Under the pieces are notes generated by a model, which was not told the DNA's origin, made no database searches, and was given only the letters and a program-made list of their open reading frames with translations. Both the position numbers and the translations under genes were made by a program. From Ipomoea triloba (Eukaryota; Streptophyta; Magnoliopsida; Solanales; Convolvulaceae), in assembly GCF_003576645.1 (NCBI RefSeq), contig NC_044927.1, forward strand, positions 16,996,460-17,060,459: DNA of 64,000 bases, written 5' to 3'. This document shows, piece by piece, positions 45,540-57,766 of this stretch; within the stretch, counting starts at the first letter, position 1, and each line of letters opens with the position of its first letter.

Positions 45540-46891
45540 GGCCGGCCCACTTTGCCTTGCTAGGCCGCCTTCCCTACTTGCGGGCAGATGAGCCGCCTTC
45601 ATTACATGCAAGCCTGTATAACATTATTCTTTTTTAGGTGCGATGCCTTACTAAGCCACCTTCCTTACTTGCGGGCCTAGAGGCGATGGTGTTCGGCCGC
45701 CTTCCCTACTTTCAGGCCGATAAGTCGCCTTCGCTACATGCAGACCCATATCACTCTTTTTTTAGGTGTGATGCCTTGTTGGGCCGCCTTCCCTACTTGC
45801 GGCTTAGAGGAGATGGTGTTTAGCTGCCTTCCCTACATGCAAGCCCGAATGACTCTTTTTTTTTTCCGCTTGGACAGCCTACCCAGCGTTGCGGGGCCAA
45901 CACTTAAAATTGAAAGGTGGTGAAGGGTAATAAGAAAATAATAAAAACTACCTTTTTATTACATTCTTGAGCTATCTGTGAATCTAGTCACAATCTTTTT
46001 CTTTCTAGGTCGCCTATTGTGCTTTCCGAGCCGATGGTATAAAGTGAAGTTTAAAATTGTTTTATTACCTCCTTGGGCTATCGACCTAGCCTGCGAGCCG
46101 ATTTGGGTGTTGTTGTTTACTTTAACATATCTTTTCTAGACTGCGAAGCTTCCAACTCGCGTTGAGACCGCTTATCCTGTTTGCGGGTCCACTACTGCAT
46201 CCATTTGTAATTTTTAGTAGTTTGCTTAGCTTGCAAACCAACCAGAAATATATGTTAATGTGTTTCTAATGTTGAATTATTTTTCTTACCTCCTCGGTCC
46301 ACTTGCACTAGGGTTCTCTCCTTGGCGGTGCCTTCCTCCCAGCTCATGGAGTGCTAAGTCGGGTATCCCAGCTCATGGAGTGCTAAGTCGGGTAAGAGGA
46401 TGATTTTCTTGAGTGTTTGGGTCAGACCGACTATCGGGGTAGGTCGGGCTACACCCCCCATTGTTGTTAGTCTGCCCACTCACAAATGACGGTAGCTGCA
46501 TCCCGGGCTAAAGACTATATTATAACTTTGACTCTCAGGGTAATTTAGTTGGTTTCACCGACGGTAGCGTCTCCTCTAACGGTTGTAGTGTCAGTCAGGC
46601 CTCTCATGTCCCCTTGGTGGGGAACCGACACTCGCGAACTGGGCCGACCCTCACCTTGCTGGCTAAATTGTTCTTGTGCGTGTGGGAAAAGTTCGCCTAT
46701 GACTCGGCCATTTTGGTGTATCTTGAGGTTTGATTGCGCAAAGGGAAGCGGTAGAACATATAGAAACTAGGAACGCATGCTTTTCATAGTGTTCCCCACA
46801 AATGGCACCAATGATGGTTTTGTTGAAACCGGATCCACCATAAACTGGGTATAGTGATACAGAACGGAGGTAGAAAAATAGTAGTATTATT
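45540..46891 (-). mobile_element. 5' part of gypsy-like element 'E' (LTR end, primer site, interior)
   Basis: On the minus strand an LTR end (CCATCA, 46812) is followed by TTGGTGCCATTTGTGGGGAA (46811-46792), a gypsy-type primer site. The interior carries several CCTTCCCTACTTGCGGGC/CATGCAAGCCC units (45548-45850) and a 27-base tandem duplication (CCCAGCTCATGGAGTGCTAAG) near 46340-46395. No coding region is recognisable. Confidence 0.5.
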
Positions 46892-47095
46892 GGCAAATTA
46901 TGCTATGGACCCAGGTTCACCTTACAAGGTGGACCCAAGTCTATGTTCATAATTTTATAACTCTATGTTCACAATTTTAGAACTCTATGTTCACAATTTT
47001 TATATGTAAATTTGAACTCTATGTCCACAATTTTATAACTCTATGTTCACAATTTCATAACTTTATATTGTGAACATAGAGTTATAAAATTGTGA
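46892..47095. mobile_element. Truncated foldback MITE of the GGTCCAC family
   Basis: Starts GGCAAATTATGCTATGGACC, then several repeats of AACTCTATGTTCACAATTTTA. The right end is replaced by the palindromic element at 47100. Confidence 0.5.
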
Positions 47096-47099
47096 CTCA

Positions 47100-47622
47100 T
47101 TTCCATTTTTAGTCCTACTATTATTGGGGCATTGCCAATTTTAGTCCACTTCATTAATTTTTGCCACATTGCATCCACTCTTATTTAGTCATTGCCACTT
47201 TTAGTCCACCGTTATAATTTTCGTCAAATGACCGTCCAAAACAGGGGTATTTTTAGTCTTTTCATGCTTTGGTTATCTTTTTGACCCTTTGTAATGGTTT
47301 TCCTTACACATTTTCATCCAATGAAGAGGTCTGGCGAAATCCATGTGAGCCACATTACAAAGTCATGGCTTTCGCCGGATCTCTTCATGGGATGAAAATG
47401 TGTAAGGAAAACCACTGCAAAGGGTAAAGGAGATGATCAAAGCATGAAAAGACCAAAATACCCCTATTTTGGACGGTTATTTGATGAAAATTTTAACGGT
47501 GGACTAAAAGTGGTAAGGACTAAATAAGACTGGCCGCAATGTGGCAAAAATTAATGAAGTGGACTAAAATTGGCAATGCCGCAATAACAGTAGGACCAAA
47601 ACGTAAAATTTGACAAGAATAG
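47100..47622. mobile_element. Near-perfect palindromic MITE, Mutator-like
   Basis: Arms of about 240 bases (CCAATTTTAGTCCACTTCATTAA left at about 47140, reverse complement near 47560) with a loop of about 20 bases around 47355. 'TTTTAGTCC' termini suggest a Mutator-like foldback element. Target duplication not resolved. Confidence 0.65.
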
Positions 47623-48273
47623 ATAAAAAGTTTGTCTGATTTAAACAGAGAAAATAAGTTTGTACAAAAAGTTGAAAAGTTTGGAGTTGGAGGTTAGATT
47701 TCAACTATTTATATCATTATATATGTGAAGGAAAAGCCTATAGAAATCCTCTTCCGATAGAGTTTGAATACATGTATACTTTTAAAGATTATTTAAAAGT
47801 CTGAATCGGTAATCTTTAAAAGTCTAGATCGAATACCACACCTCTAGGTTACTGTGGTCTGTGGAGAAAAATCACAAGTCTTGCAATCAGCTCACCAATT
47901 AAATCCTAATTTTATATGCATAGAAGAGATCCAATCTAGACCTTTCATCATTCTTGAACCTTTTTCCTATATGAACCTACACTGCCCCTACCTTTAATTC
48001 GGGACGACACGGGAGTATATTTAACTTATTTTTATGCACAACTATGTCAAATAAAATAAATATTAAGATACAAAAAAATTAAATTCAAGTGCTATTTTTT
48101 AAGTGACAATAAAAATCCATCTGAAGATGTACGAGGGTAAACCCCGTGTTGTAAAATTGAAAGAGAATCTATTTCTAAAATTTAGTTGATTTTGACTACG
48201 AACATTTTTTATGAATTCAAGTAATATTTGCATTTTGATCAGAAAATTTTAGTTTTAGCCTCATAAACAAATA

Positions 48274-48525
48274 CTTTCTCCGTTCCATTTTATGTATCTA
48301 GTTCGATCGAGACTTGACTGAAGTTATTTTTAATCCAATTTTACATAATATTAAATTTAGTATTAGTATACAAAATTTATATATTTAAAAACTACACTAA
48401 AAGTACTATTAAACACAAAAAAAAATCAAATTTAAAAATAAATAAAAAATGCTAAAGAAAATTAAAAAGAAACTTAATTTAATCAATGAATAATAAATAT
48501 GACAGATAAAATGGGACAGAATGAG
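48274..48525. mobile_element. Stowaway-like MITE
   Basis: CTTTCTCCGTTCCATTTTATG ... GATAAAATGGGACAGAATGAG between TA dinucleotides (48272, 48526). Typical Tc1/mariner-derived termini. Confidence 0.8.
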
Positions 48526-48833
48526 TAATTAATTGGATTGCCTTTAATGTTATGATTTTATTAGCATTTTACGTGTTATTAACTTGTAATGATATTCATT
48601 TGGAGAGCCCTTTTATGTTTTATTATTTTCAAACTTGAGAGCCCTCTATACAAAATGTATTGGCATCATTCGAAAAACAAAAACAAAAAAAAAAAAAAAG
48701 CCATTTATTTCAACTTACATTTTCACGTAAAAATTCCGATTTTTAATTTAGTTATACATACATTTAATTTTTCAGTTCATGTTAGGCTCAAATAAAACCA
48801 ACATGTTAAAAGTCACATCGAAAGGAAATTAAG

Positions 48834-49226
48834 GGCAATTTATACCGTGGACCAGGATCCACTGTGGACCCTGGCGCCCTAGCCCAATATACAAATTTTG
48901 ATTTCATAAGGTTAGAATTTATGTTCATAATACACAGAATTATATAACTGATGACACATAAACACTTAACATAATAAATATACATATAAATATGATGTTT
49001 TAAAATAAGTACATACAGAGCATGTGTATGATGTTATGAATTAATGTGTCTTCATCTATATAAATTTGTATATTATAAATTTCAATTTCATAATGTGTAT
49101 GCGTATTATGTTAAGTGTTTATGTGTTCTCAATTATATAATTTTTGCACTATGAACATAAATTCTATACGTTATAAAGTCAAATTCTGTATATTGGACCA
49201 GGGTTCACAGTGCACGATATAACTAT
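48834..49226. mobile_element. Foldback MITE, GGTCCAC family
   Basis: Left GGCAATTTATACCGTGGACC...CCTGG; right CCAGGGTTCACAGTGCACGATATAACT. The interior halves mirror each other (ACATAAACACTTAACATAAT / reverse complement near 49120). Confidence 0.6.
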
Positions 49227-49284
49227 TGGAAATTAAGTGTGATCAATGATCACATTATTCACATAGATGGAGTGTTATATGACT

Positions 49285-49556
49285 TATCAATCATTATTGC
49301 ATGGATCATGGTCCACACTGCTGAGTGGACCATAAATAAAAAGTACATTTTTAATATATTAAAAGTATATTATTTTTGTACATAAAGTACATTATTTTAG
49401 AGTACATTATTTAAATACTGAAAGAACATTATTTTATATATATTATGAAATAATGCACCTTTAGTACAAAGATAATGTACTTTTAATATAATAAAAATGT
49501 ATCTTATATTCATGGTCCACACAGCTATGTGGACCATGGTCCACACAATAATTTGC
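49285..49556. mobile_element. Foldback MITE, GGTCCAC family
   Basis: Left TGGATCATGGTCCACACTG, right GTGGACCATGGTCCACACAATAATTTGCC. The interior is built of mirrored AAAGTACATTATTTTA units. Confidence 0.55.
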
Positions 49557-49611
49557 CATGACCAATCATTATTACATGGACCATGATCCACACAATTGTG
49601 TGAACTATAAA

Positions 49612-49800
49612 TAAAAAAAGTATTTTCTCTGTCCCATTTTATCTGTCATATTTACTATTCATTGGTCAAATCACATCTTTCTTCTTTGTTTATTTCCTTT
49701 AGTATTTTTTACTTATTTTGAAATTTTTGTGTTTAATAGTACTTTTAGTGTAAGTTTCTAAATATATAAATTTCTAAAAACATAATATTAGTGTTGATAC
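49612..49800. mobile_element. Truncated Stowaway-like MITE
   Basis: TTCTCTGTCCCATTTTATCTG end and interior shared with 48274-48525 in reverse complement; the far end is missing. Confidence 0.55.
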
Positions 49801-50789
49801 AAGTTATGTCCTTGGATTTATGTCCGTATTGTTATTGCTGAGTTGTTTGTACCTTTTGCTCTCAGTATTGTACATCTTTGTTTTTATGACAAAATTGTCC
49901 CAGCATATTCTGTTTCTGTTAAATGCCCAAGCATATTCTGTTAATATTATTAATTGTGGTTGGCAATTGCTTAATGGCTTGAGTCCACGTTTCATCTTTC
50001 ATCTTTCGGCAATTATTCATCTTCCTTCATCGTGTAATCCGGTAAGAAGATATGGTAATTCCTTCATTTTCCTTCATTTCTGAGACGTTTCCTCAATAAT
50101 TTCAGACGTTTCCTCAACCTACTATGCATCTGATCGAATAACAATCAACAATCGCAGAAATTAGGTTGGTGGACTGAAGCAATGGATTCAATGGGTTTCT
50201 AATTTTATTCATCAAAGGTAAATTTATGTTTAAGATGGAAAATTACATGGAAATCAATTCTTTGTCTCTGTTAGCTGGGTAAAATAGTAAGGAGAAAGCT
50301 TACTGCGTTGAGAAAAAATCAATTTTTCCATAAATGGGTGTAGAAATTGGGAAAGCTACTACAGTAGCTTGTGAATGCGTATGCTTAATCCTTCAAATTC
50401 CTTCATTTCTGTGACTGTTTCCTCCTTCATCGCTATTTTCTTTATTTAATTTTCAAATGTTGCTTGATGTTAAGATGTATTTAGCTATATATAAAGAACT
50501 TCATGTACAGTAGAGGCAGGCACCCACCACAGAATAATTGCGAACTTTTACTTATTTTCTTCTCTAAAATTTACTCTGTTCCTCCACCTAGCTCTTTAAG
50601 TCCACCTTGAGGTTCTTCTCCTCTCTTTATTCCCATTGTGTGTTGTTATATTTTCACTCATTCTTCTGTATCAGAAATATTGTTTTCTGTTTTTGCTTTG
50701 TTTCATGTTTTGCTATCTTGTCAAAGAATGCTTTTCTTGTAGATTAATACACAACTGAATGTGTTCTGTGTATATATATTTGTTCTTAA
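49801..50789. other. Spacer before the Copia block
   Basis: T-rich, with intron/UTR-like composition (runs of TTCATC, TTTCTGT). No ORF or repeat that I can assign; a UTR of an unseen gene cannot be excluded. Confidence 0.35.
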
Positions 50790-51892
50790 TGTTAGGAACA
50801 TCATGTAATAGGTTTTGATGATACCAACTGATAAGTAGAAATCCCCAAGTCTCGATACATAGGCAAAACGCTGTAAGTTCGACAAGTAAACCAAGAGCGA
50901 AAATACAACCGGGTAACTTTGAGCTCAACTCGGAAAATATTTAAGCTTAAGGTAAACCTGTTTGAACATCTTAGAAGTCTCGTGTTGTAATCATATAGAC
51001 AGATCAGAAGAAAGCATGGGACAACACTGGAGGAATAAGGGTCTGCGAGACATCAACTAAGTCTCGAGACATAAGCAGAGTTCGAGAGGTAGGACCTCTC
51101 GATACAGTTATCCAGTTGAGACATAAACAGAGTTCGAGAGATAGACCTCTCGATATTTGAGTTCGAGACATCAAGCAATCAAGATATCAACCTTGGTCTC
51201 GATACACTAACAATTCTCCAACAAAGCTGATTGACGGTCAGGAAACATACTTAGAGTTTGGAGAAGAAGTATATCATGGAGATAGAATAATAAAGAGGTG
51301 TCGAACGTGAAGATTTCAAAATGGGCGGAAATGGATGACACGTCAGATTTCCACCACAAACGGTCAAAAGGTGCACCAATGCTGAAGTGGTCTGATTCCC
51401 TACAAACAAGGAATAATGAGAATATAAAAAGAGTAACTTTTACCAAAAGACGAAAGTGGAGCATGGACTCAAGAAAGTGAACTATGGAATATTCACTACA
51501 AGACAAGAGGTTCAAGTTACAAGATCACCACTCCATGAAATATGCTGAAAATATGCAAGACCCATGATCAGCATGGGAGACAAATTTCAAACGGAATAAT
51601 TTTCCCTCCAACGGAATTATTCCTCAACTCTCATATAAAAAAGGACGTGAAGACACAAAAAAGGGGAATAGAGTTGGAAAATTCGAAAGAGGTGTCTGAT
51701 TCAAACGTTCAAGTGCAAGTGCTAAATTTGGAATATCATCCTGATATTCAAAACAGCGAGAAAACACATCTTAGTGTTTGAGAGAGTTACAAAGCTTAAA
51801 CTGTTAAACATCTAGAAGGTGACCGAAGCTGCTCTACACCGAAGTTGATTTAACGATAGCTTGTGGTCAGATTGGAGTCTGTTACATTCAAN

Positions 51893-54334
51893 TGGACCAG
51901 TCAAGATCATGATGGTAAACACGGCTGCTGAGCAAACCAGGGATACACCAAAGTATGTCCCCAAACCTAGGGAAGAATGGACAAGTGATGATAGGAAGAG
52001 AAACAACCTGGACAACATTGCCAAGGATATTCTCTTCAGAGCTATAGACGAAACCATCTTCCCAAAAGTAAGAAAGTGCAAAACGGCGAAAGAGGTATGG
52101 GATACTTTGATGTTAATTGGTGAAGGTGACGAACAGGAAAAGGAGAACAAGCTCACCGTGGCCATGAAGAAGTTCGAGGACTTCAAGATGAAGCCAGGGG
52201 AAAGCATCGACAGCATGGAATCTCGTTTCATGAAGTTATCAATAGAGATCAGTGTTCTCGAGAAGGAGATTCCACAAAAGGAGCTAAACCTGAAGGTCTT
52301 ACGAGGCCTTACCAAGGAGTGGGAAATGAAGGTGATCACAATGCGTGATCACAGGGATTTGAAGAACACCACAATCGACCAACTATTCAGAGATCTCAAA
52401 GCCTTCGAATTTGAGATGTTTCCGAGAGATGAGGACGTGGTGGACAGACGGAATGTGGCACTGGTTGCGGACCAACCAACCACCTCCTCAAGGTCAGATC
52501 CTAATCCCACTGATTTTTTATCTGACGAACAGTTTGCTTTCTTCATGAGAAAATTCAGGAAGTTCATGAAGAAGACACCGAAAAGCAATACAAGTTCACC
52601 TTACTCCTCAAGAAGGAAAAATGAGAGATACACATCCAGAAGAATGGAGGAAGAAGATCAAGGTCTATGCTACAACTGCAGGAGACCGGGGCACTTCAAG
52701 GCTGACTGTCCTTACCCTAAGGTAAGTAAGTATCAAGGCCAAGAAGGCAGGGACTCCAGGAGAAAGGAGGAATCCAAAGAGAAGCCAGCACAAAGTGGCT
52801 TCAAGGGAGATACAAAGAAACATTTGCGCAGAAAGGCGCTTGTTGCTGAGGAACTCGAGAGAACAATCGAGGAGTCCGAGACGTCGAGCTCCAGTGAAAG
52901 CAGCAGCAGCTCAGAAGATGAGAGGGGACTCATCTGCTTATACACCGAGGAAGAAGAGAATCAATGCCTAATGGCCATTGACAATGAGGTAACCTCTACT
53001 TCCACATCTCGCTGCTCTACTTCTACCTCTCGTTGTTCTTCTTTCAGAAGCGATGAAGATCCCTTTGAGATGCTTGAAACATTTAAAAGGGATCTCGCAG
53101 TCGCTAACAGCACTCATGCCAAAATCAGGGAAGAAAACAGCAAGCTAACCGCTGAAAGAGATATGCTTAAGAACGTCTCGAAAGAGAATTTAGAGCTAAC
53201 TCTCAAAGTAAGTGAGTTAGAAGCTAAAATAATCCTACTGACTGAAGAGTGCAAAGCTCGAGAGACCAGAGAGCTTAATCTTAGAAAGGTCATAACATCA
53301 TACACTAATTCCTCCAAAGCTATGGAGAAAATGGTGGATGATTACAGACCAACAAATGACAGAACCGGTCTCGGGTTTCGTCAGAACAGTCTCTCGAGAG
53401 AAAAGCAGACCAATGGTTTGGGAACTTCAAGAAATGGAGGATCTCAACCCAAACCAAATAAAGGTCATAAAGGACCAACAGAAAAGACCAGAGTAGCTAT
53501 TCATAAACCGTCCCTATACACCAGCAATGGAAAGTATAGGAAAGCTACGAAGAATGGCCGGGTAAACAATATCGAGAGATCACCTTGCTATCTCTCGCAA
53601 GGCCATTCCAAGTACAAAAAGAGCTACATTCCATATAATGCGCCTCAAGGCAAATATGGAAGGTCTGAGATCCACATAGTTAGGAACTCACGGATGGAGA
53701 AAGGCAGACTCTATCCATCTAGTGNACCTCGCTATCTCTCGCAAGGCCATTCCAAGTACAAAAAAAAACTACATTCCATATAATGCGCCTTAAGGCAAAT
53801 ATGGAAGGTCTGAGATCCACATAGTTAGGAACTCACGGATGGAGAAAGGCAGACTCTATCCATCTAGTGAGAATTGGTCATCGAATCACAAGTTCTGGAA
53901 GAAACCTCACTTTCAGCAATTTCACATGACCAAACAGCGTATGAAAGGCATGGTGCATAAGCCGNNNNNNNNNNNNNNNNNNNNNNNNNNNNNNNNNNNN
54001 NNNNNNNNNNNNNNNNNNNNNNNNNNNNNNNNNNNNNNNNNNNNNNNNNNATTGGTCATCGAATCATAATTTCCGGAAGAAACCTCACTTCCAGCAATTT
54101 CATATGACCAAACAGGCAATGAAGGGCATGGTGCGTAAGTCCGAGGTTAGGCCTCAACCAAAACTGATATATGCACCTAAGAGGCCCAGAGTCTTTGCTA
54201 GCATTCCTCATGATTATCAAACGTATAATAGCTACATTGCGCCTAGGCCTGGAATAATGGGCACAAGGTATAAATGGATGCCTAAACTCACTAACCCACT
54301 AGGACCCAAAGTTTGGGTACCTAAACTTGCTTAA
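51893..54334 (+). pseudogene. Copia copy 1 gag (incomplete)
   Basis: Open from GPVKIMMVNTAAEQ onward, lacking about 40 N-terminal residues present in copy 2. It contains the Copia gag core, a CCHC zinc knuckle [14 protein letters not shown] near 52668-52710, a Ser/Glu run ([13 protein letters not shown]) and a Leu/Glu coiled coil around 53110-53300. The C-terminal part is duplicated across the N at 53725 and again around the N run at 53965-54050; the last piece ends with TAA at 54332-54334, as in copy 2. Role in an intact element: capsid and RNA binding. Confidence 0.8.
53581..53870 (+). other. Repeated segment joined by a single N (assembly artefact likely)
   Basis: 53581-53724 is repeated almost exactly at 53726-53870 around one N. 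Copy 2 has this segment once. Confidence 0.7.
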
Positions 54335-54339
54335 TTTCC

Positions 54340-57300
54340 TTGCAGGCCACCAGGGACGTGTGGTTCATTGACAGTGGATGTTCGAGACATATGACGGGAA
54401 ATCTAACACTGCTAGAGAACATCCAACCTATCGAAGGTCCCTTGGTGACATTTGGCGACAATGAGAAGAAGGGACGCACAAAAGCTGTTGGTGAAATTCA
54501 AAAGAATGAGCTGGTTATTAAGGGAGTATCCTACGTTGAAGGGCTCAAGTTCAATCTCCTTAGTACAAGCCAGTTCTGTGACAAGGGCTACAAAGTTATC
54601 TTCACCAAAAGCAAATGCCAGATTATGAGCTAGGAATCTCTCGAAGTCGTCTTGGAAGCAGCAAGGAAAGGAAACATGTACATAGTGGATTGGAGGTCTG
54701 CAAAACCATCCCTATGTATGCTAGCAAGGAGCAAGGAAGATTTATGCTGGGATTGGCATAGTAAGCTTAGTCATCTGAACTTCAAGACTATCAACAAGCT
54801 TACTAAGAGGAACTTAGTGGAAGGACTGCCCAAAGTGACGTTTCGAAAGGATAAAATTTGTGAGGCATGTCAACGTTGCAAACAGATCAAATCTTCTTTC
54901 AAGAGCAAAGCCGAGACATCATCCACTAGACCATTAAGCCTTCTTCACATGGACTTATTTGGCCTAGTAGATCCACCCAGCATCAAGGGAAAGAAGTATA
55001 CTCTTGTGGTAGTAGATGACTACACAAGATTCACATGGACCGTGTTCTTAACCAAGAAAAGCGAGACAAAANNNNNNNNNNNNNNNNNNNNNNNNNNNNN
55101 NNNNNNNNNNNNNNNNNNNNNNNNNNNNNNNNNNNNNNNNNNNNNNNNNNNNNNNNNNNNNNNNNNNNNNNNNNNNNNNNNNNNNNNNNNNNNNNNNNNN
55201 NNNNNNNNNNNNNNNNNNNNNNNNNNNNNNNNNNNNNNNNNNNNNNNNNNNNNNNNNNNNNNNNNNNNNNNNNNNNNNNNNNNNNNNNNNNNNNNNNNNN
55301 NNNNNNNNNNNNNNNNNNNNNNNNNNNNNNNNNNNNNNNNNNNNNNNNNNNNNNNNNNNNNNNNNNNNNNNNNNNNNNNNNNNNNNNNNNNNNNNNNNNN
55401 NNNNNNNNNNNNNNNNNNNNNNNNNNNNNNNNNNNNNNNNNNNNNNNNNNNNNNACAAGCAAAGCATTCAGAGTCTTCAACAAGCGGAGTTTGGTGGTTG
55501 AAGAGTCCATACATGTTACCTTTGATGAAAGGGCATCGACAGATCAACCATCAAAGTCAGCGGAAGCAGATGAGGAAGATCAGCCAGAGTCTATCGAGAG
55601 ATCAAACTTACCTCTCGAAGACAAGCAGTCGATAGTTCGAGACGTAGCGGAACTCCAGTCAGAATCAGATGATGAAGAGTCTACNAGCATTCAGAGTCTT
55701 CAACAAGCGGAGTTTAGTGGTTGAAGAGTCCATACATGTTACCTTTGATGAAAGGGCATCGACAGATCAACCATCAAAGACAACGGAAGCAGCTGAGGAA
55801 GATCAGCCAGAGTCTATCGAGAGATCAAACTTACCTCTCGAAGACAAGCAGTCGATAGTTCGAGACGTAGCGGAACTCCAGTCAGAATCAGTTGATGAAG
55901 AGTCTACAAAGAATAAAGCTCCTGACTCAGTTGATCCAATCAAGTTCATAGATGTTCAACCCACATCTCAATCTTCAACGGAAGTATCAACTGAGGAGCC
56001 ACAACCCGACCTAAGATGGCTGAGAAGTCACCCTGCTGATCAAGTAATTGGAGATGTACGTGACAGAGTTCGGACCAGATCAGCATACAGAGAAAGCATG
56101 TTTGCTTGCTTTCTATCACAAATAGAGCCTAAGGTGATCGATGAGGCTCTATGTGATCCAGATTGGGTGCAGGCCATGCAAGAGGAACTTCATCAGTTTG
56201 AACGGAACGATGTTTGGGAACTAGTTCCGAGACCTCATCATCAGAATGTCATTGGTACAAAGTGGGTTTTCAGAAACAAGATGAATGAGGATGGAGTCAT
56301 TGTTAGGAACAAGGCCAGACTTGTTGCCAAAGGCTATTGTCAGGAGGAAGGAATAGATTTTGATGAAACCTTCGCTCCAGTGGCACGTCTCGAAGCCATA
56401 CGCATCTTTCTCGCATGTGCCGCCTTCAAAGACTTTAAGGTATATCAAATGGATGTCAAGAGCGCTTTTCTGAACGGACTTCTCGAAGAAGAGGTGTACG
56501 TTGAACAACCTCCGGGTTTCTTGAAGGACGTGGGAGCTGACAAAGTATACAAATTAAAGAAGGCACTTTACGGCTTAAAACAAGCTCCGAGAGCTTGGTA
56601 TGATACCTTATCCTCTTTTCTACTTCAGTGTGGGTTCACCAAAGGCCTAGTGGACAAAACATTGTTTAGAATTAAGGACGGGGATCACATCTTATTGGTG
56701 CAAATCTATGTGGACGATATCATTTTTGGAAGCACCAATCCACACTTGTGCGAGAAGTTCTCCAGATTGATGAAAGGGAAGTTCGAGATGAGCATGATGG
56801 GAGAACTAAACTACTTCCTTGGATTACAAGTGAGACAGCTTAAGGAAGGTATCTTCATCAACCAGGAGAAATACACCAAGGATCTGCTCAGGAAATACAA
56901 CATAGAAGGGAAATCCTCAGTCAAAGTACCTATGGGAACCTCTCTACGTATCGATGTCGACAGCGAAGGTCGAGAGGTCGATCAAACCACTTATCGAGGT
57001 ATCATCGGATCTCTTCTTTATTTAACTGCAAGTAGACCAGACATATCCTTTGCAGTAGGTGTATGTGCTAGATTTCAGGCAAGTCCTAAGGAAAGTCACC
57101 TAAATGCATCCAAAAAGATTCTTAGATATCTAAAGGGTACGCAGAGTGTTGGGCTCTGGTATTCGAAAGGTGGATCTTTCGAACTTATGGGTTATTCAGA
57201 TGCGGACTTTGCCGGTTGTAAGATAGATCGAAAGAGCACATCAGGGACATGTCAGTTTCTAGGTGGAAGACTTGTCTCATGGTTTAGCAAGAAACACACA

Positions 57301-57348
57301 GCAACATGTCTCCAGAAGAATGTATTGCTTGGTGGAAAGATGGAGTAA
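54340..57348 (+). pseudogene. Copia copy 1 pol (protease, integrase, RT, partial RNase H)
   Basis: Protease motif [12 protein letters not shown] at about 54364-54400. A TAG at 54631-54633 interrupts the frame (copy 2 reads straight through). The integrase zinc-binding region (HSKLSHLN ... CEACQRC) and first catalytic Asp (LLHMDLFG) are present; the rest of the core lies in the N run 55072-55454. RT is intact, including KSAFLNG and YVDDIIFGS (56707). RNase H starts ([18 protein letters not shown]) but the frame ends abruptly after SWFSKKH, so the C-terminal catalytic region is deleted. The region after the N at 55685 duplicates the one before it. Confidence 0.85.
55459..55911 (+). other. Repeated segment joined by a single N (assembly artefact likely)
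   Basis: 55459-55684 recurs at 55686-55911 around one N and directly follows the N run ending at 55454. Copy 2 has it once. Confidence 0.7.
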
Positions 57349-57567
57349 TTGATGGTGAGTTCGTGGGGGAAGCCTACAGGAACTACAGGCATCTAGATGT
57401 CACAGATGAATACTTAAGCTGGTAAATCCGAAAGACCCCATCAAGACACGAGAAGCCATTAACAAGAAAAGGAAAGGCAACAGAAGTAAGCTCTCGTGGG
57501 TCCAAACTCCATCTTATTTTCAATGTATTGATACTTATGTTGTTCTTGGTCTTACTTCTTTGAATCT
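57306..57567 (+). pseudogene. Remnant of a 3' ORF with hydrophobic C-terminus, Copia copy 1
   Basis: A frame beginning [19 protein letters not shown] is interrupted by TAA at 57423 and continues in the same phase through a basic stretch into a Leu/Val-rich segment (FNVLILMLFLVLLL) and a TGA. This membrane-spanning tail near the 3' end recalls the extra env-like ORF of SIRE-type Copia elements, but a host fragment is possible. Confidence 0.35.
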
Positions 57568-57766
57568 TTTCCACTAAACTCTGTTATGTAAACATTCCCT
57601 TAATCTTAATACATATTCTCTGGGGTGTTGCGTGAGTTTACTTATTCATGTTTAGTAGAATTGTTGTCAAACTTACCATATGCGCTGAATAAAATCAATG
57701 CTTTTTCTTTTTCAAATCAGCCATATAGCTATCACTCAGAATCCAGTGTTACATTCAAGAACAAAA

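Larger units (their letters stand above)
50790..57766 (+). mobile_element. SIRE-type Copia retrotransposon, copy 1 (gapped and defective)
   Basis: 5' LTR piece 50790-51891 ends at an N (51892), where the LTR end, primer site and gag start seen in copy 2 are missing. gag 51893-53783 and beyond, pol 54340-57348. Two N runs (53965-54050, 55072-55454) and single Ns at 53725 and 55685 interrupt it. RNase H is cut short at about 57298. The next LTR in line is 57767-59569. Confidence 0.85.

Noticed and set aside
53581..53870. Biological tandem duplication in Copia gag
   Set aside because: Copies meet exactly at an N and copy 2 has the segment once, so an assembly artefact is more likely.
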